From Proteobacteria bacterium CAG:495 (lineage in GTDB: Bacteria; Pseudomonadota; Alphaproteobacteria; RF32; CAG-239), in NCBI GenBank assembly GCA_000432275.1, contig HF995302.1:9681-73680 (forward strand): a stretch of 64,000 bases of DNA. Direction: 5' to 3'. Positions 1 through 9,573 of the stretch are shown here, in pieces. The translations under genes were made by a program, and so were the position numbers. The notes under the pieces were generated by a model that was given only the letters and a program-made list of their open reading frames with translations, was not told where the DNA came from and did not search any database. The stretch's first letter is position 1, and each line of letters opens with the position of its first letter.

Positions 1-164
1 TGGTCAATGGTCCTGGCCTGCCAGGTATTGGGAGCAAAACACTGATATGTACACCCGCTTTGATCAACAGCCAGCATGGTACAAACAGCCTCGTGGATTT
101 CGCTGCCGTCAAAGACACCACAGCCGGAAAGCACGATGGCAAATTTTGGAGCTTCATTATTCAT
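1..164 (-). CDS. elbB: ElbB-like glyoxalase (DJ-1/PfpI family), N-terminal part
   Basis: The 5' end of a minus-strand gene that runs off the left edge of the window; 54 codons are visible. The protein begins MNNEAPKFAIVLSGCGVFDG and continues SEIHEAV, the typical ElbB opening (VLSGCGVFDGSEIHE) of the DJ-1/PfpI superfamily. ElbB proteins are cytoplasmic glyoxalase III-like enzymes linked to isoprenoid metabolism, so the nearby ispH may be a functional neighbour. The start ATG at 164 is preceded by an AAGGAAG ribosome site. The nucleophile-elbow cysteine lies further in and is outside the window. Confidence 0.8.
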   Translation of the reverse strand, partial: MNNEAPKFAIVLSGCGVFDGSEIHEAVCTMLAVDQSGCTYQCFAPNTWQARTID

Positions 165-252
165 ATTAATATCTTCCTTTTTAAAATTTATCGTTTATAA
201 ATATTACACATAATAATAATAGCAATTTTTGTAAAATGAAATGGAATAATAT

Positions 253-1515
253 ATGCAATCTGAAATGACCACTCTCAAAAACGGTTTGAGAATCATTACG
301 TCCAGTCGTCCGCAGACGGAAACTGTTTCGCTCGGAATCTGGGTAAAAACCGGCGCTGCTTATGAAAAGCAGGAGGTTAACGGTATCTCACATTTTTTGG
401 AGCATATGGCGTTTAAAGGGACTAACAAACGCAATGCTTTGCAAATTTCCGAGGAAATTGAAGACGTCGGAGGACAGTCCAACGCATACACTTCCCGCGA
501 ATTTACGGCTTTTTACTGCAAAATGCTCAAAGGCGACACCGAACTGGCGGTAGACGTTCTTACGGATATTTTGCAAAACTCAACTTTTCCCGAGGACGAA
601 CTGGTTAAGGAACGCGAAGTCGTCGTCCAGGAAATCAAACAGACTATCGACACCCCCGACGACATCGTGTTTGATTATTTTCAGGAAACCGCTTTTCCCG
701 ATCAGGCCATCGGACGTTCAATCCTGGGCTCGAAGGAAAACGTTCGCAGTTTTACCAGAGAAAAGCTCAACAATTATATAGCCACTAATTACGCTGCAGA
801 AAACATTATCGTCTGCGCCGTCGGCAATATTGAGCATAACGCCTTTGTCAACATGGTGGAAAGCCGGATGGGCGGTTTTAGAAGCAAAACCAACTTCACC
901 CCGGACAGACAGCATTATGAGGGCGGCTTTTTTATGGAATCGAGAGACATTGAACAAGTGCATGTCGCCTTGGGATTCAAAGGTTTCAGATATTGTTCGG
1001 AAAACTATTATCCGAGCATCTTGTTTTCAACGCTGTTCGGCGGCGGAATGTCCTCGCGCCTGTTTCAGGAAATCCGTGAAAAAAGAGGTTTGGTTTACAC
1101 GGTTTACAGCTTTACGGCCTCACACACCGAAGACGGTCTGTTCGGCATTTATGCCGGAACCGGTGCCAAGGATTTGAAAAACCTGTTGCCGGTAGTCGTT
1201 GACGAAATCAGAAAAGTCTGCAACGACAAAGTAACCGAAAAAGAGCTTGTTCGGGCAAAAACCCAGCTTAAGGCAAGTATGCTGATGTCACTGGAAAGCT
1301 CTTCGGCAACGGCTGAAGTCCTGGCGCGCCAGATGCTGATTTTCGACCGGATTATTCCGATTGACGAAATGGTGGAAAGGATTGAAAAAGTCACCTTGGA
1401 CGACATTCAAAACACCGCAAGGACGATTTTTTCCAGCAAACCGACCTACACCCTGCTGGGAGCAATCAAAGACCATATCGAATATGACGATCTGCAAAAA
1501 ATTTTGAAGTGTTAA
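253..1515 (+). CDS. M16 family zinc metallopeptidase (mitochondrial-processing-peptidase-like)
   Basis: A 420-residue insulinase/pitrilysin-type peptidase. The inverted zinc motif HFLEH is seen at residues 47-51 (H47, E50, H51), and the third ligand E127 sits in VVVQEI 76 residues downstream, which is the family spacing. The second half carries the inactive M16_C domain with the usual GGGMSSRLFQEIREKRGLVY block. Length matches the single-chain bacterial homologues of the MPP beta subunit found in alphaproteobacteria. There is no signal peptide, so it is probably cytoplasmic. It is the first gene of a tight plus-strand group and ends 6 bases before ispH. Confidence 0.93.
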   Translation: MQSEMTTLKNGLRIITSSRPQTETVSLGIWVKTGAAYEKQEVNGISHFLEHMAFKGTNKRNALQISEEIEDVGGQSNAYTSREFTAFYCKMLKGDTELAVDVLTDILQNSTFPEDELVKEREVVVQEIKQTIDTPDDIVFDYFQETAFPDQAIGRSILGSKENVRSFTREKLNNYIATNYAAENIIVCAVGNIEHNAFVNMVESRMGGFRSKTNFTPDRQHYEGGFFMESRDIEQVHVALGFKGFRYCSENYYPSILFSTLFGGGMSSRLFQEIREKRGLVYTVYSFTASHTEDGLFGIYAGTGAKDLKNLLPVVVDEIRKVCNDKVTEKELVRAKTQLKASMLMSLESSSATAEVLARQMLIFDRIIPIDEMVERIEKVTLDDIQNTARTIFSSKPTYTLLGAIKDHIEYDDLQKILKC

Positions 1516-1521
1516 ACGCCG

Positions 1522-2454
1522 ATGGCCGGACTATGTGACATCTACCTCGCCGTGCCGCGCGGGTTCTGCGCCGGTGTAAAAAGGGCAATTTCTCTGGTGG
1601 AAAAGGCCTTGGAAGATTACGGCGCACCGGTTTACGTGCGGCATGAAATCGTCCACAACCGGCACGTGGTTGAAAACCTGCGGCGGCGCGGTGTCGTATT
1701 TGTTGAAGACTTTGACGAAATCAAAGACGACAGCCGTCCGGTCATTCTTTCGGCACACGGTGTTCCCAAAGCCGTCGAAACGGAAGCCGCCCGCAGAAAG
1801 CTTACGGTTATCGACGCTACCTGCCCGCTGGTTGCCAAAGTGCACCGGCAAATACGGAAGCTGGCCGAAGAAGGGCGGGAAATCGTGGTCATCGGAAAAA
1901 AAGAGCATCCGGAAATTATCGGAACCGTCGGTCAGGTTGATTGTCAGGACAGGGTGCACATCATTAATTCCGTTAATGAAGCCCTGACGCTGAACCTTCC
2001 TTCCGGCTGCAAGGCCGGCGTCGTTACTCAGACGACCCTTGCGGTTGACGATGCAGAATACATCACGGCCTGCCTCCGCCGAAAATTCAATGAACTGGCG
2101 GAACAAAAGGGCAGCGACATATGTTATGCCACCACCTTTCGGCAAAAGGCGGTTCGGGAAATTGCCGCAAAAGCAGACGGCGTTATCGTTATCGGCTCAA
2201 AAAACTCCTCCAACAGCAAACATCTGCAACAGACTGCCCTGCAAAACGGCGCGGCCAAAGCCTGGCTGATTGACGACGCGGACGAGCTTCCGTGGCTGGA
2301 ACTGGAAAATTTAAACAGCTTGGGAATCAGTGCGGGAGCTTCTGCCCCCGAATATTTGGTCGACGAGGTAATTGCCGAGCTCAAAAAACATTATAAGAAT
2401 CTTAAGATTCATGATATTATAGTAGCAGAAGAAAACATTGAGTTCAAAAATTAA
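1522..2454 (+). CDS. ispH: 4-hydroxy-3-methylbut-2-enyl diphosphate reductase
   Basis: 310 residues. The enzyme catalyses the last step of the MEP isoprenoid pathway, reducing HMBPP to IPP and DMAPP with a [4Fe-4S] cluster. The three cluster cysteines are visible in RGFCAGV (C16), DATCPLV and DICYATT, and the substrate histidines occur in IVHNRHVV (H45) and SAHGVP. The family motif usually read as CYATxNRQ appears here as CYATTFRQ, so an Asn is replaced by Phe. It follows the M16 peptidase by 6 bases and precedes the AlbA_2 gene by 12, so it is very likely co-transcribed. Confidence 0.96.
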   Translation: MAGLCDIYLAVPRGFCAGVKRAISLVEKALEDYGAPVYVRHEIVHNRHVVENLRRRGVVFVEDFDEIKDDSRPVILSAHGVPKAVETEAARRKLTVIDATCPLVAKVHRQIRKLAEEGREIVVIGKKEHPEIIGTVGQVDCQDRVHIINSVNEALTLNLPSGCKAGVVTQTTLAVDDAEYITACLRRKFNELAEQKGSDICYATTFRQKAVREIAAKADGVIVIGSKNSSNSKHLQQTALQNGAAKAWLIDDADELPWLELENLNSLGISAGASAPEYLVDEVIAELKKHYKNLKIHDIIVAEENIEFKN

Positions 2455-2466
2455 GGAGCGGCAACG

Positions 2467-3534
2467 ATGTCACGTGCTGAAGACATCTTCCAAAAACTTA
2501 TTTATTTTGGGGAAGATGCGATTGACGAATTCATCCTAAACCAACAAACCGAAGAGCTTTTTCTGGACTTTAAACAAGCCGTTTCGGTCGGAAAAAACTT
2601 TACGACTTTGCACCGCGACGACCGCAAAAACCTTTCCAAGGCAATTTCAGGGTTCGGCAATTCCGAAGGCGGCGTCATCATATGGGGCGTAGAGTGTTCG
2701 CGGGATATTGAAATCGGAGACGTTGCCAAAGCAAAAGTTAAAGTAAAAAATGTGCATCGTTTTCTAAGCTGGCTGGAAAACGCCATTTCTGGCTGTACAA
2801 TTCCGAGCCATAACAAGGTTCGCAATCACATCATAAGCTGTGATGCCAACGGCGACGGTTTTATAGCCACCTACATTCCCAAATGCGATATTGCTCCGTT
2901 GATGACAACGGGAAACAGCACCATTTACATCCGGTCGGGTTCAAACAACGTTCCGGCGCCGTATGCGGTGATTGCCGGAATGTTCGGGCGCCGTCCCCAG
3001 CCGAATATTGAGCTGATGGCCGGCAACCGAAAGCTGGAAGCCCTGGAAAATATGGATGAGGATATGCTTTATCCGAACAGCATCGACAACCCGCCGGAGC
3101 AATATGTCAAAATCAGCTTTGCCCTGCAAGCTTCAAACACCAGCAATGTTATTGCCCGGGAATTATACCTTTCCTGCCAGACGCTTGATGTGGGCGGGGA
3201 ATATAACAAGGTTCGCTTTCTGAATTATAACCAAATGGATTCGATACCGGGAATCGAAGGGCAGTTAAATCTGATTACGCGGCCGGAACTGCGGCTGCCT
3301 CCGCGAGGAATACTGAGATTCTGCAATGTTGAAATCATCCTCTCCCCTTATATTGAAGAAGATTTTTGCCTTGAAGGAGTTATCGGCGCGGATAATGCGG
3401 CTCCGAAAGACTTTAGAATATACATTCCCAAAAACAAGCTGCGTTCATATGTGGCAAGGGTTATTCGCTGCGAAGAAGAAGAAAATATGCTGCTCAATGA
3501 ATTCTTTAACGATTACTTTATAGGTGAGGTCTGA
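2467..3534 (+). CDS. AlbA_2 (Schlafen-type) DNA-binding domain protein
   Basis: 355 residues. The N-terminal part (about 25-160) matches the AlbA_2 / divergent AAA-4 domain: [11 protein letters not shown], then [24 protein letters not shown], and later [12 protein letters not shown]. Such proteins are usually predicted nucleic-acid-binding regulators or defence-associated proteins, but the specific role here is unknown. The C-terminal half is beta-rich by eye and is not recognised. A GGAGCGGCAACG ribosome site precedes ATG 2467, and its stop overlaps the rnhA start by one base. It occupies the place where many alphaproteobacteria carry thrB between ispH and rnhA. Confidence 0.8.
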   Translation: MSRAEDIFQKLIYFGEDAIDEFILNQQTEELFLDFKQAVSVGKNFTTLHRDDRKNLSKAISGFGNSEGGVIIWGVECSRDIEIGDVAKAKVKVKNVHRFLSWLENAISGCTIPSHNKVRNHIISCDANGDGFIATYIPKCDIAPLMTTGNSTIYIRSGSNNVPAPYAVIAGMFGRRPQPNIELMAGNRKLEALENMDEDMLYPNSIDNPPEQYVKISFALQASNTSNVIARELYLSCQTLDVGGEYNKVRFLNYNQMDSIPGIEGQLNLITRPELRLPPRGILRFCNVEIILSPYIEEDFCLEGVIGADNAAPKDFRIYIPKNKLRSYVARVIRCEEEENMLLNEFFNDYFIGEV

Positions 3535-3983
3535 TGCCTGCAATTGAAGTGTTTACCGACGGCGCCTGTTCCGGAAACCCGGGAGCCGGCGGCTGGGGCG
3601 TGATCCTTCGTTACGGAGAGATAGAAAAAGAACTTTCCGGCGGAGAAGAAAACACCACCAACAACCGTATGGAACTTACCGCCGTCATTGAGGCGTTAAA
3701 AGCTCTAAAAAAAGAATGCGACATCACAATCTATACCGACAGCCGCTATGTGATGGACGGCGTTCAGGAATGGATGCCCAACTGGAAACTCAACGGCTGG
3801 AAAACCACCAATAAGAAATCCCCGGTAAAAAATGTGGAACTATGGCAGATTCTTGATTCGCTTTTGTCCAAACATAAGATAAAATGGGTATGGGTCAAGG
3901 GGCATAACGGGCATCCCGAGAATGAGCGAGTTGATAAATTAGCGCGAGACGAAGCAAAAAAGTACGCCGTAACAAAAGTTTAA
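3534..3983 (+). CDS. rnhA: Ribonuclease HI
   Basis: 149 residues, the usual size. It degrades the RNA strand of RNA-DNA hybrids in primers and R-loops. The catalytic acids are visible as D9 ([11 protein letters not shown]), E47 (NNRMELTAV), D69 (YTDSRYV) and the C-terminal Asp in NERVDKLAR, and the GHNGHPENE loop carries the active-site His. The ATG overlaps the stop of the preceding gene (TGATG), suggesting translational coupling. It is the last gene of the ispH group. Confidence 0.97.
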   Translation: MPAIEVFTDGACSGNPGAGGWGVILRYGEIEKELSGGEENTTNNRMELTAVIEALKALKKECDITIYTDSRYVMDGVQEWMPNWKLNGWKTTNKKSPVKNVELWQILDSLLSKHKIKWVWVKGHNGHPENERVDKLARDEAKKYAVTKV

Positions 3984-3995
3984 CAATTCGCGGAC

Positions 3996-4024
3996 TTGCA
4001 CAGTTAGACATAATATGCTATAGT
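3996..4024 (+). promoter_or_regulatory. Sigma-70-type promoter for the 4068 gene
   Basis: TTGCAC at 3996-4001 and TATAGT at 4019-4024 are separated by exactly 17 bases, giving a transcript that starts about 40 bases before the ATG at 4068. Found by eye. Confidence 0.6.
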
Positions 4025-4067
4025 TTGTCCAGTTTTAGGAAAAACTATAACATTTACGGTGGTCATT

Positions 4068-4817
4068 ATGAGTAATGAAAGACTAAGAATTCTGCCCTCT
4101 GCCGAGGAACTTCAGGATTCTGCATCGTCCAGCAGGGACGATGTCACAAGACAAGTTGATGATATTATAGCCAAAACTTTTGAAATTTTGCAATTTGAAA
4201 CCAAAGAAGAATATATAAAGTTTCTGATTGAAGAAAATGAAATCCAAAAAGACAATACTCCGCGACCGGAGGAAGAGCTTGACCTGATACGCCTGAAAGG
4301 GCATCTCGAAATTGACAACAGGGTTAAAAGCGGTTTGGACTGGAGCGACGTCGTTGCCGACACAATTAACGTGATTTCCGGAAAAATTACCCGTTATCCT
4401 CATCTCCCCAAAGCCCGAAAATGGGTAAAGTCAGAATTAACAGCAAAGAGTGCCGCCGAATATTTTGAACATAACCTTTTTGGCTCCAGTAAAGAAACAG
4501 ACGGTAAAATTGAGGTTGAGCACGGTATTGCCCTCAAAATTGCCGAAGCGGAGAAAATGCCCGATTTCAATTCCGTCACCGTAGACAGCTTCTATTATTA
4601 CGGCAGCAGTGCGCTTCCTCTCAGCAAACTTCCCCATACCAGAAAAGGAATTTATAACGTCAGTTGCGACAATTTGGAAATTGACGTTGATAATCCCTAC
4701 AAAACGGCAAAAGAAAAAAAACTCGGAAAAGAGGTTATCGCCAAACTCGCTCCGACTAATCCGCTGCAACGATGGCTGGCCTCGATTACCCCTTCAAAGT
4801 CCAACAGCAATACCTAA
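4068..4817 (+). CDS. Uncharacterised protein, 249 residues
   Basis: Not recognised. The ATG at 4068 (MSNERLRILPS) is preferred over a GTG three codons upstream, because the promoter and spacing fit and the sequence after it looks coding. The protein is charged and apparently soluble, with no signal peptide or membrane segment. It contains a Glu/Lys-rich helical stretch at about 30-75 and a Tyr-rich segment (DSFYYYGSS) near 185. Its 3' end overlaps the convergent dsbD-like gene by 4 bases. It has its own promoter and no informative partner. Confidence 0.65.
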   Translation: MSNERLRILPSAEELQDSASSSRDDVTRQVDDIIAKTFEILQFETKEEYIKFLIEENEIQKDNTPRPEEELDLIRLKGHLEIDNRVKSGLDWSDVVADTINVISGKITRYPHLPKARKWVKSELTAKSAAEYFEHNLFGSSKETDGKIEVEHGIALKIAEAEKMPDFNSVTVDSFYYYGSSALPLSKLPHTRKGIYNVSCDNLEIDVDNPYKTAKEKKLGKEVIAKLAPTNPLQRWLASITPSKSNSNT

Positions 4818-7477
4818 TAGGCCAAATTTTCAATCAATGCGGTAAAATCTTTGTCGCTGATGAGTTCCGGCAATACCATTCCGTCCGGAATCCGGGGCGC
4901 GAACACCACGTAAAACGGCAGGCCGCGCCGCCCAAACTTTTCCATAAAGGCAAGGACATCCCGATTATAATTAGTCCAGTCCACATCCAAAACCACCACA
5001 TTGTACGCATCCAGCAACGCAATCGTCTGCGGGGTATCAAAGACGTTCAGGTCATTTAATTTGCACGTCAGGCACCAGTCTGCTCCCACACGCACCAAAA
5101 CGATGCGTCCGGCATTGACGTTTTCTCGGACCTCTTGAAGACTAATCATTTTTTGCAAAGCGGAAGTTTCGGCTCCCCGGCTGCGATAGTAGCCATATCC
5201 GGCATCAACGGCTGCTGCCGTTATCAAGACGCCAATCAAGACTGCGGCCGCAACATTAAAAATACGGCGTACTTTCGAAAGCACTTCGGGAGTTTCCGGC
5301 TGACGTTCGACCGCTTGCAGCAACATCCGCCTAAACCATAAGACAATGAAAAATGCGGTCAGCCACAGTATAAAACGGCTCATAACGCCGGCGGACGTCT
5401 GCGCACTCAATATGCTCAAAAGCCAGACCAAGGTCAACAGCAGCATTATCGACATCAGTGCATTGACACGACGCATCCACGGTCCCGGAGAAGGCATATA
5501 ATAAGCCAGCCCCGGAAAGAGTACAAACAACAGATATGGCAGCGACAAGCCTAAAGCTACCGCAATCATCATCAGCGCAATGTCAAGCGGCGTTCCGGCA
5601 AGGGCAAACCCCAAAGCTGTTCCCAAATACGGGGCGGTACAGGGAGTGGAGAGCAAGACCAGGAACAAACCGGTCAAAAAATGCAGCAAATCGCCTTTTC
5701 GTCCTTTATCTTCCAGAACCGCATCAACAAAATGCGGGGTTCGGAAAGAAACCAGCCCCCAGACATGGGCACAAAAGGCTGCAATAACGAAAATCATAAA
5801 AGTCAGAAAGTATACGTTTTGAAACTGCATTCCCCAGCCGACGGCCGCGCCCAAGAGCTTGAGCGTAATCAATCCGAGCGCCAACAAGGCAAACGAACAA
5901 TATATGCCCAGCAGGTTTAATCCGAAACTGCGGCGCACTTCGGACGTTTTCATTCTTCCAAACCGGGTAAAGGACAACAGCTTAAGCGACAAAACGGGAA
6001 AAACGCAGGGCATTAAGTTCAGCAGAAAACCACCGACGAATCCTAACCACAGCAATCCGACCGACAAACGGTTTCCCTGCAAATCAAACAGGGAAGCGTC
6101 TTCCGCTTTCAGGAGTTTCCGAACGGCGACGTCTCCGGTCAGCCTGGCGGAAACCTCAAACTCCTGCCCTAAAAGATCAGTTCCCGGCTCAACAGCCTTG
6201 AAACGGGCCACAATGTCGCGGCCGTTAATGCTGATTAAGGGCGGAGCAAACTTTATGCCTGCGGCACTGCGAATAAAAATATCAAAATCCGCCGGCGTGG
6301 ACTTTGCCCGCAATTCGGCCCGCAAGACATCCGCATCCTCCGAACGAACAGACTTCTCAACGACCAGATGCCCGATTTCCAGCTCTTCGTGCTGTTCTTG
6401 GGGCATCAGCTTGGCATTCATACGCAAAAAAGACGCGACGGTTGATTCTTCCGCAGCTCCCGGCCGGAGTTCCAAAACCGGAGCCACGACTTCGCTGAAA
6501 CATTTGTTCTCGCCGCAGACGACCGCTTTGAGCTCGGCTTGCAGCATAAGCGGCTGAGCGGCATCAACCTTCAGCCGAAAAGGGATGACGACACTGCCGG
6601 TGTAAGCAATCAGCGATTTTTTGTTAAAATTATAACGGCGAGGCAGCGGAAATTCCGGCAAAACTCCCGGGGAATTAAAATTTAAACTCAACCCGGCATA
6701 CTGCTCAAAACCTTCGGCCAAAATCAAATAGCCGCGGGGCAGCGCCAATTGCAGCGCACCTTCCACATATCCGTCGGCAAGCGTTTTTTGAGAAGCCAAC
6801 AGACGCGCAAACAGTTTGCCCTGCGTGTCCCAAACGCCGATACCCCGCCGGTCTTCAATTTCCCGACCGTCAAAAAGACCGTAAGAAAAAACTTTTTTCC
6901 AATCGCCTTGCAGAAAAGCCTTTTTAAGCTCTTCATCCCGTTCGCTCTGTCTCAAACCGCCCTGCTCACGCCGTTGCTTATCCTGATATGCGCGGCGATC
7001 GCGTTCGCTGCGCGAATAGGCGATGATTTTCTTGAAATCCTGGATGACGACAGGAGCGTCGCTTTCAATATAAGTTTCTTCATCGCCGCTTTCATATGCG
7101 CTTTCCGGCAAAATCAACGGAATATCGGAAGTGGCAATGAACGATTTGAGCTTTTCCAGCAGAAAGTTGTAAATCCGCTTGGTGCGGACACCGAGACGTA
7201 TCAGGGTTTCTTTGGTATTAATTCCGGAATCACCGTATTCGGGATGAAGCTCCCGAATGTCGTCTTTGAAATCTTCTTCAATCTGTTCTCCGGGATATTT
7301 GGCATCAAAGTCCGCAACTTCTGCCAAATATTCGTCCAACAGCAGACCGACGGCCGGCGCCTTTTCTTCCGTCTCAGGTTTTAAATCAAGGACAACCTGT
7401 GCATTTTCCACGGCATACGAAAGCTGGGGAAATGTCATAAAAACGGCGAAAACAGCTAATTTCAAAATGTTTTTCAT
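4814..7477 (-). CDS. DsbD/ScsB-like membrane thiol:disulfide interchange protein
   Basis: 887 residues. It is predicted to carry electrons from cytoplasmic thioredoxin across the inner membrane to periplasmic thiol proteins. Order seen: signal peptide (1-22, ending SYA); an extended periplasmic part of about 450 residues with a paired CGENKC site typical of ScsB/DsbD N-domains; a CcdA-like membrane core (about 475-770) with the two redox cysteines in LMPCVFP and STPCTAP; and a C-terminal thioredoxin domain with WCLTC (C802, C805). It is longer than E. coli DsbD (565 residues), because the first 220 residues form an extra charged segment that I do not recognise. ScsB-type is preferred over classic DsbD. 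Confidence 0.88.
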   Translation of the reverse strand: MKNILKLAVFAVFMTFPQLSYAVENAQVVLDLKPETEEKAPAVGLLLDEYLAEVADFDAKYPGEQIEEDFKDDIRELHPEYGDSGINTKETLIRLGVRTKRIYNFLLEKLKSFIATSDIPLILPESAYESGDEETYIESDAPVVIQDFKKIIAYSRSERDRRAYQDKQRREQGGLRQSERDEELKKAFLQGDWKKVFSYGLFDGREIEDRRGIGVWDTQGKLFARLLASQKTLADGYVEGALQLALPRGYLILAEGFEQYAGLSLNFNSPGVLPEFPLPRRYNFNKKSLIAYTGSVVIPFRLKVDAAQPLMLQAELKAVVCGENKCFSEVVAPVLELRPGAAEESTVASFLRMNAKLMPQEQHEELEIGHLVVEKSVRSEDADVLRAELRAKSTPADFDIFIRSAAGIKFAPPLISINGRDIVARFKAVEPGTDLLGQEFEVSARLTGDVAVRKLLKAEDASLFDLQGNRLSVGLLWLGFVGGFLLNLMPCVFPVLSLKLLSFTRFGRMKTSEVRRSFGLNLLGIYCSFALLALGLITLKLLGAAVGWGMQFQNVYFLTFMIFVIAAFCAHVWGLVSFRTPHFVDAVLEDKGRKGDLLHFLTGLFLVLLSTPCTAPYLGTALGFALAGTPLDIALMMIAVALGLSLPYLLFVLFPGLAYYMPSPGPWMRRVNALMSIMLLLTLVWLLSILSAQTSAGVMSRFILWLTAFFIVLWFRRMLLQAVERQPETPEVLSKVRRIFNVAAAVLIGVLITAAAVDAGYGYYRSRGAETSALQKMISLQEVRENVNAGRIVLVRVGADWCLTCKLNDLNVFDTPQTIALLDAYNVVVLDVDWTNYNRDVLAFMEKFGRRGLPFYVVFAPRIPDGMVLPELISDKDFTALIENLAY

Positions 7478-7568
7478 TTATTTTTGATTAGAAATGTGAA
7501 AATATGTTTTTAAATTACTGTAAATTATGTTAGAATACAAGAGTTGAGTAAGTAAAAAACGGGTATAT

Positions 7569-8147
7569 ATGGATAACATGAATAAAGCCAGTGAAAACTA
7601 CCTGACCGGCAAATGTCTGGTTTCGATGCCGAATATGGCTGACGAGCGGTTTGAACGGTCTTTGATATACATTTGCTCGCATACAAAAGACGGGGCGATG
7701 GGTTTTGTCGTAAACAAAAAAATTAAAGAGTTCTCCTTCACCGATTTGGCCAATCAACTGCCTATCAGCACGCTTAAACCCATTATCCCCATAGACCTTT
7801 ATCAGGGTGGCCCGTTGGACAAGGTGCGCGGTTTTGTTCTGCATTCCACCGATTATCTCAAAGGCGACAGCATTATCATCGGCGACGGAATTGCGGTTTC
7901 TTCCTCCATCGACATTCTTACCGACATCGCTTTCGGCACCGGTCCGAAAGACAATCTTATCGCCTTGGGCTATGCCAGCTGGGCTCCCAATCAGCTGGAA
8001 CAGGAAATTATCAATAATACATGGCTGGTAGCTCCATCTTCTCCCGAGCTTGTTTTTCGCACCAAAGACGAAGAAAAATGGCAAAAAGCGCTTGATTCCA
8101 TCGGTATTGACGTAACACGCCTCAGCGAATTTGCCGGCAGAGCCTAA
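7569..8147 (+). CDS. yqgE: YqgE/AlgH family protein (UPF0301)
   Basis: 192 residues. Family signatures are clear: CLVSMPNM..RFERSLIYIC near the N-terminus, GAMGFVVNK, YQGGPLD and a C-terminal GYASWAPNQLEQEI block. The biochemical role of this widely conserved cytoplasmic family is not settled. A second in-frame ATG lies 9 bases inside, and the first one (7569) is used here because it gives the usual family length. It stands alone between a minus-strand gene and a small unknown. Confidence 0.93.
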   Translation: MDNMNKASENYLTGKCLVSMPNMADERFERSLIYICSHTKDGAMGFVVNKKIKEFSFTDLANQLPISTLKPIIPIDLYQGGPLDKVRGFVLHSTDYLKGDSIIIGDGIAVSSSIDILTDIAFGTGPKDNLIALGYASWAPNQLEQEIINNTWLVAPSSPELVFRTKDEEKWQKALDSIGIDVTRLSEFAGRA

Positions 8148-8354
8148 AGCGACCGGGCAGAAATGCACGGCAAAAAAATGACTGTCGTCCTAAGTCCTCT
8201 TTAAGTTTCTCTTGTCTGGGTGAGCTAAAAATTCTGTTACTGAATCCGGTTTTTATGCTCTGTACAATTAAAAATGCAGGAGATATTATATATCTGAACC
8301 ACCTTAAGCGACTTGCACTAATTCAAAAAAATAACAAGCAAACAGGAGAAACCT

Positions 8355-8567
8355 ATGACAAAGAAATATCATAGTGACGAAGCTGATGTTGTGGAACAGA
8401 ATTTGGAGCTTATCAGTAAAATTTACCAGAGTTTTGAAGCCCTTGAAGAAACATTGGGGCGTCTGAAACTTGAAGAACCGCTTTTCATAACCTACATTGC
8501 AAAAAAATCATTTGCCAACGTTATTTTTAACGATATAAAAAAGAATTCCGGTTCAGACAGCCGATAA
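8355..8567 (+). CDS. Small uncharacterised protein, 70 residues
   Basis: A 70-residue soluble, helical, acidic protein (starts MTKKYHSDEADVV) with a good ACAGGAGAA ribosome site 5 bases before the ATG. No known domain is recognised. It sits alone between yqgE and the convergent Cys-rich gene. The 207-base gap before it holds no other convincing gene. Coding status rests on the ribosome site and codon texture. Confidence 0.55.
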   Translation: MTKKYHSDEADVVEQNLELISKIYQSFEALEETLGRLKLEEPLFITYIAKKSFANVIFNDIKKNSGSDSR

Positions 8568-8693
8568 CCCCGGCTTACGGAATCAAAAAAACTCATATCA
8601 GCACGGTTTTCTGCTGAAACCGTTGTAATTTTCTTTCTGACCGGATGATAAAACATTATCATTTCCGGCATTGGGTTATGTGGCTGTTTTACA

Positions 8694-9506
8694 TCAAAAC
8701 GAATAAACTACAAGCCTCCCCTCCCCCTCAAAAATTTGTTTGATCTTTAGTACAAAAAAATCCCGGAATGCGGATGCAAACCGGGATAAAATTAAAAACG
8801 TCTTTGCTCCTACCGCCGCGCCGTACTCGCACGTCGTATAGCCTTCGCACGGATTTTCCTTTATTTTGTATTTTTTTCCCTCACAGCTGTCGCAGCTCCC
8901 GTTTGATACATACCCATCGGGTATCTCATCATAATCGTAACCGCTGCACATATTGCAGCACGTACCGTAATCCGTATCATATTTGCAACGGCCACCTTCT
9001 TCCAGACGCCAGCCCTCCGGGCAGTCCTTGGTATAGCCGGTACACGCTTCCTCAACGTCGAGCTTGCAGTCTTTATATTTGTTTCCGCTGCCGTCGTTAC
9101 ACGCCGTCCCTTCCGGATAATACGGCGGCTGACAGTTGCTGTCCGTATACTTGTAATCTTCCGTACAACGGCAGTTCTTGTAACAGCTCAGCGTATTTGT
9201 CACAAAAACGTATTCTCCGGTTTGTCCCACGCCGCAGGAGGACTGGTAACCGTAATCGCTGCATCGTTGTTCCTTGTCGCCTCCGCCGGGCTCATCCGTT
9301 GAGCCGCGTTTGCTCATATGGTTCTGCCAATCCGGCAGCCACCAGGTTGCGGCTACCTTATATTCAGTACCGGGCTCCGAAACTGAGGCGGTGTGTGTAT
9401 TAATGTGGGGAATGTGGTCGCTGAGAAAATTTCCAGCGGCTTCTTTCAATGGCATCATGGTCATCAGACAACCCGCTGCCAATATGCTCAACTTATGTAT
9501 TCTCAT
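8694..9506 (-). CDS. Secreted cysteine-rich repeat protein, probably 3'-truncated
   Basis: 270 codons. A signal peptide (MRIHKLSILAAGCLMTMMPL, cleaved near residue 25) is followed by a long run of Cys pairs and motifs such as CYKNCRC, PEGWRLEEGGRC and YGTCCNMC, shared line by line with the gene at 53588-54409. Similarity stops after CEYGAAVGA; the last 35 or so codons are a read through the terminator repeat at 8751-8798 and look non-native, so the true C-terminal part appears lost. Exported and probably disulfide-stabilised; function unknown. A promoter is visible upstream and an AAAGGA ribosome site precedes the ATG. Confidence 0.75.
   Translation of the reverse strand: MRIHKLSILAAGCLMTMMPLKEAAGNFLSDHIPHINTHTASVSEPGTEYKVAATWWLPDWQNHMSKRGSTDEPGGGDKEQRCSDYGYQSSCGVGQTGEYVFVTNTLSCYKNCRCTEDYKYTDSNCQPPYYPEGTACNDGSGNKYKDCKLDVEEACTGYTKDCPEGWRLEEGGRCKYDTDYGTCCNMCSGYDYDEIPDGYVSNGSCDSCEGKKYKIKENPCEGYTTCEYGAAVGAKTFLILSRFASAFRDFFVLKIKQIFEGEGRLVVYSF
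8751..8798 (-). terminator. Intrinsic terminator, repeat copy 1, lying inside the ORF end
   Basis: On the minus strand the arms ATCCCGG and CCGGGAT flank a TTTGCATCCGCATT loop and are followed by a T-run. The stretch is identical over 38 bases to 13853-13898. Here it falls inside the open frame of the Cys-rich gene instead of after its stop. Confidence 0.75.
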
Positions 9507-9573
9507 CGGCCAAATCCTTTTTCGTTTCGGAACCCGTGGGGAAGTAGCTTTCTATTCAACTTCCTTATTGTTG

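Noticed and set aside
1531..2145. 204-codon minus-strand frame opposite ispH
   Set aside because: Mirror of a strongly conserved gene on the other strand; residue composition is typical of antisense shadow.
5859..6557. 232-codon plus-strand frame opposite the DsbD-like gene
   Set aside because: Antisense shadow of a conserved membrane protein gene; Ser/Arg/Thr-rich with no motif.
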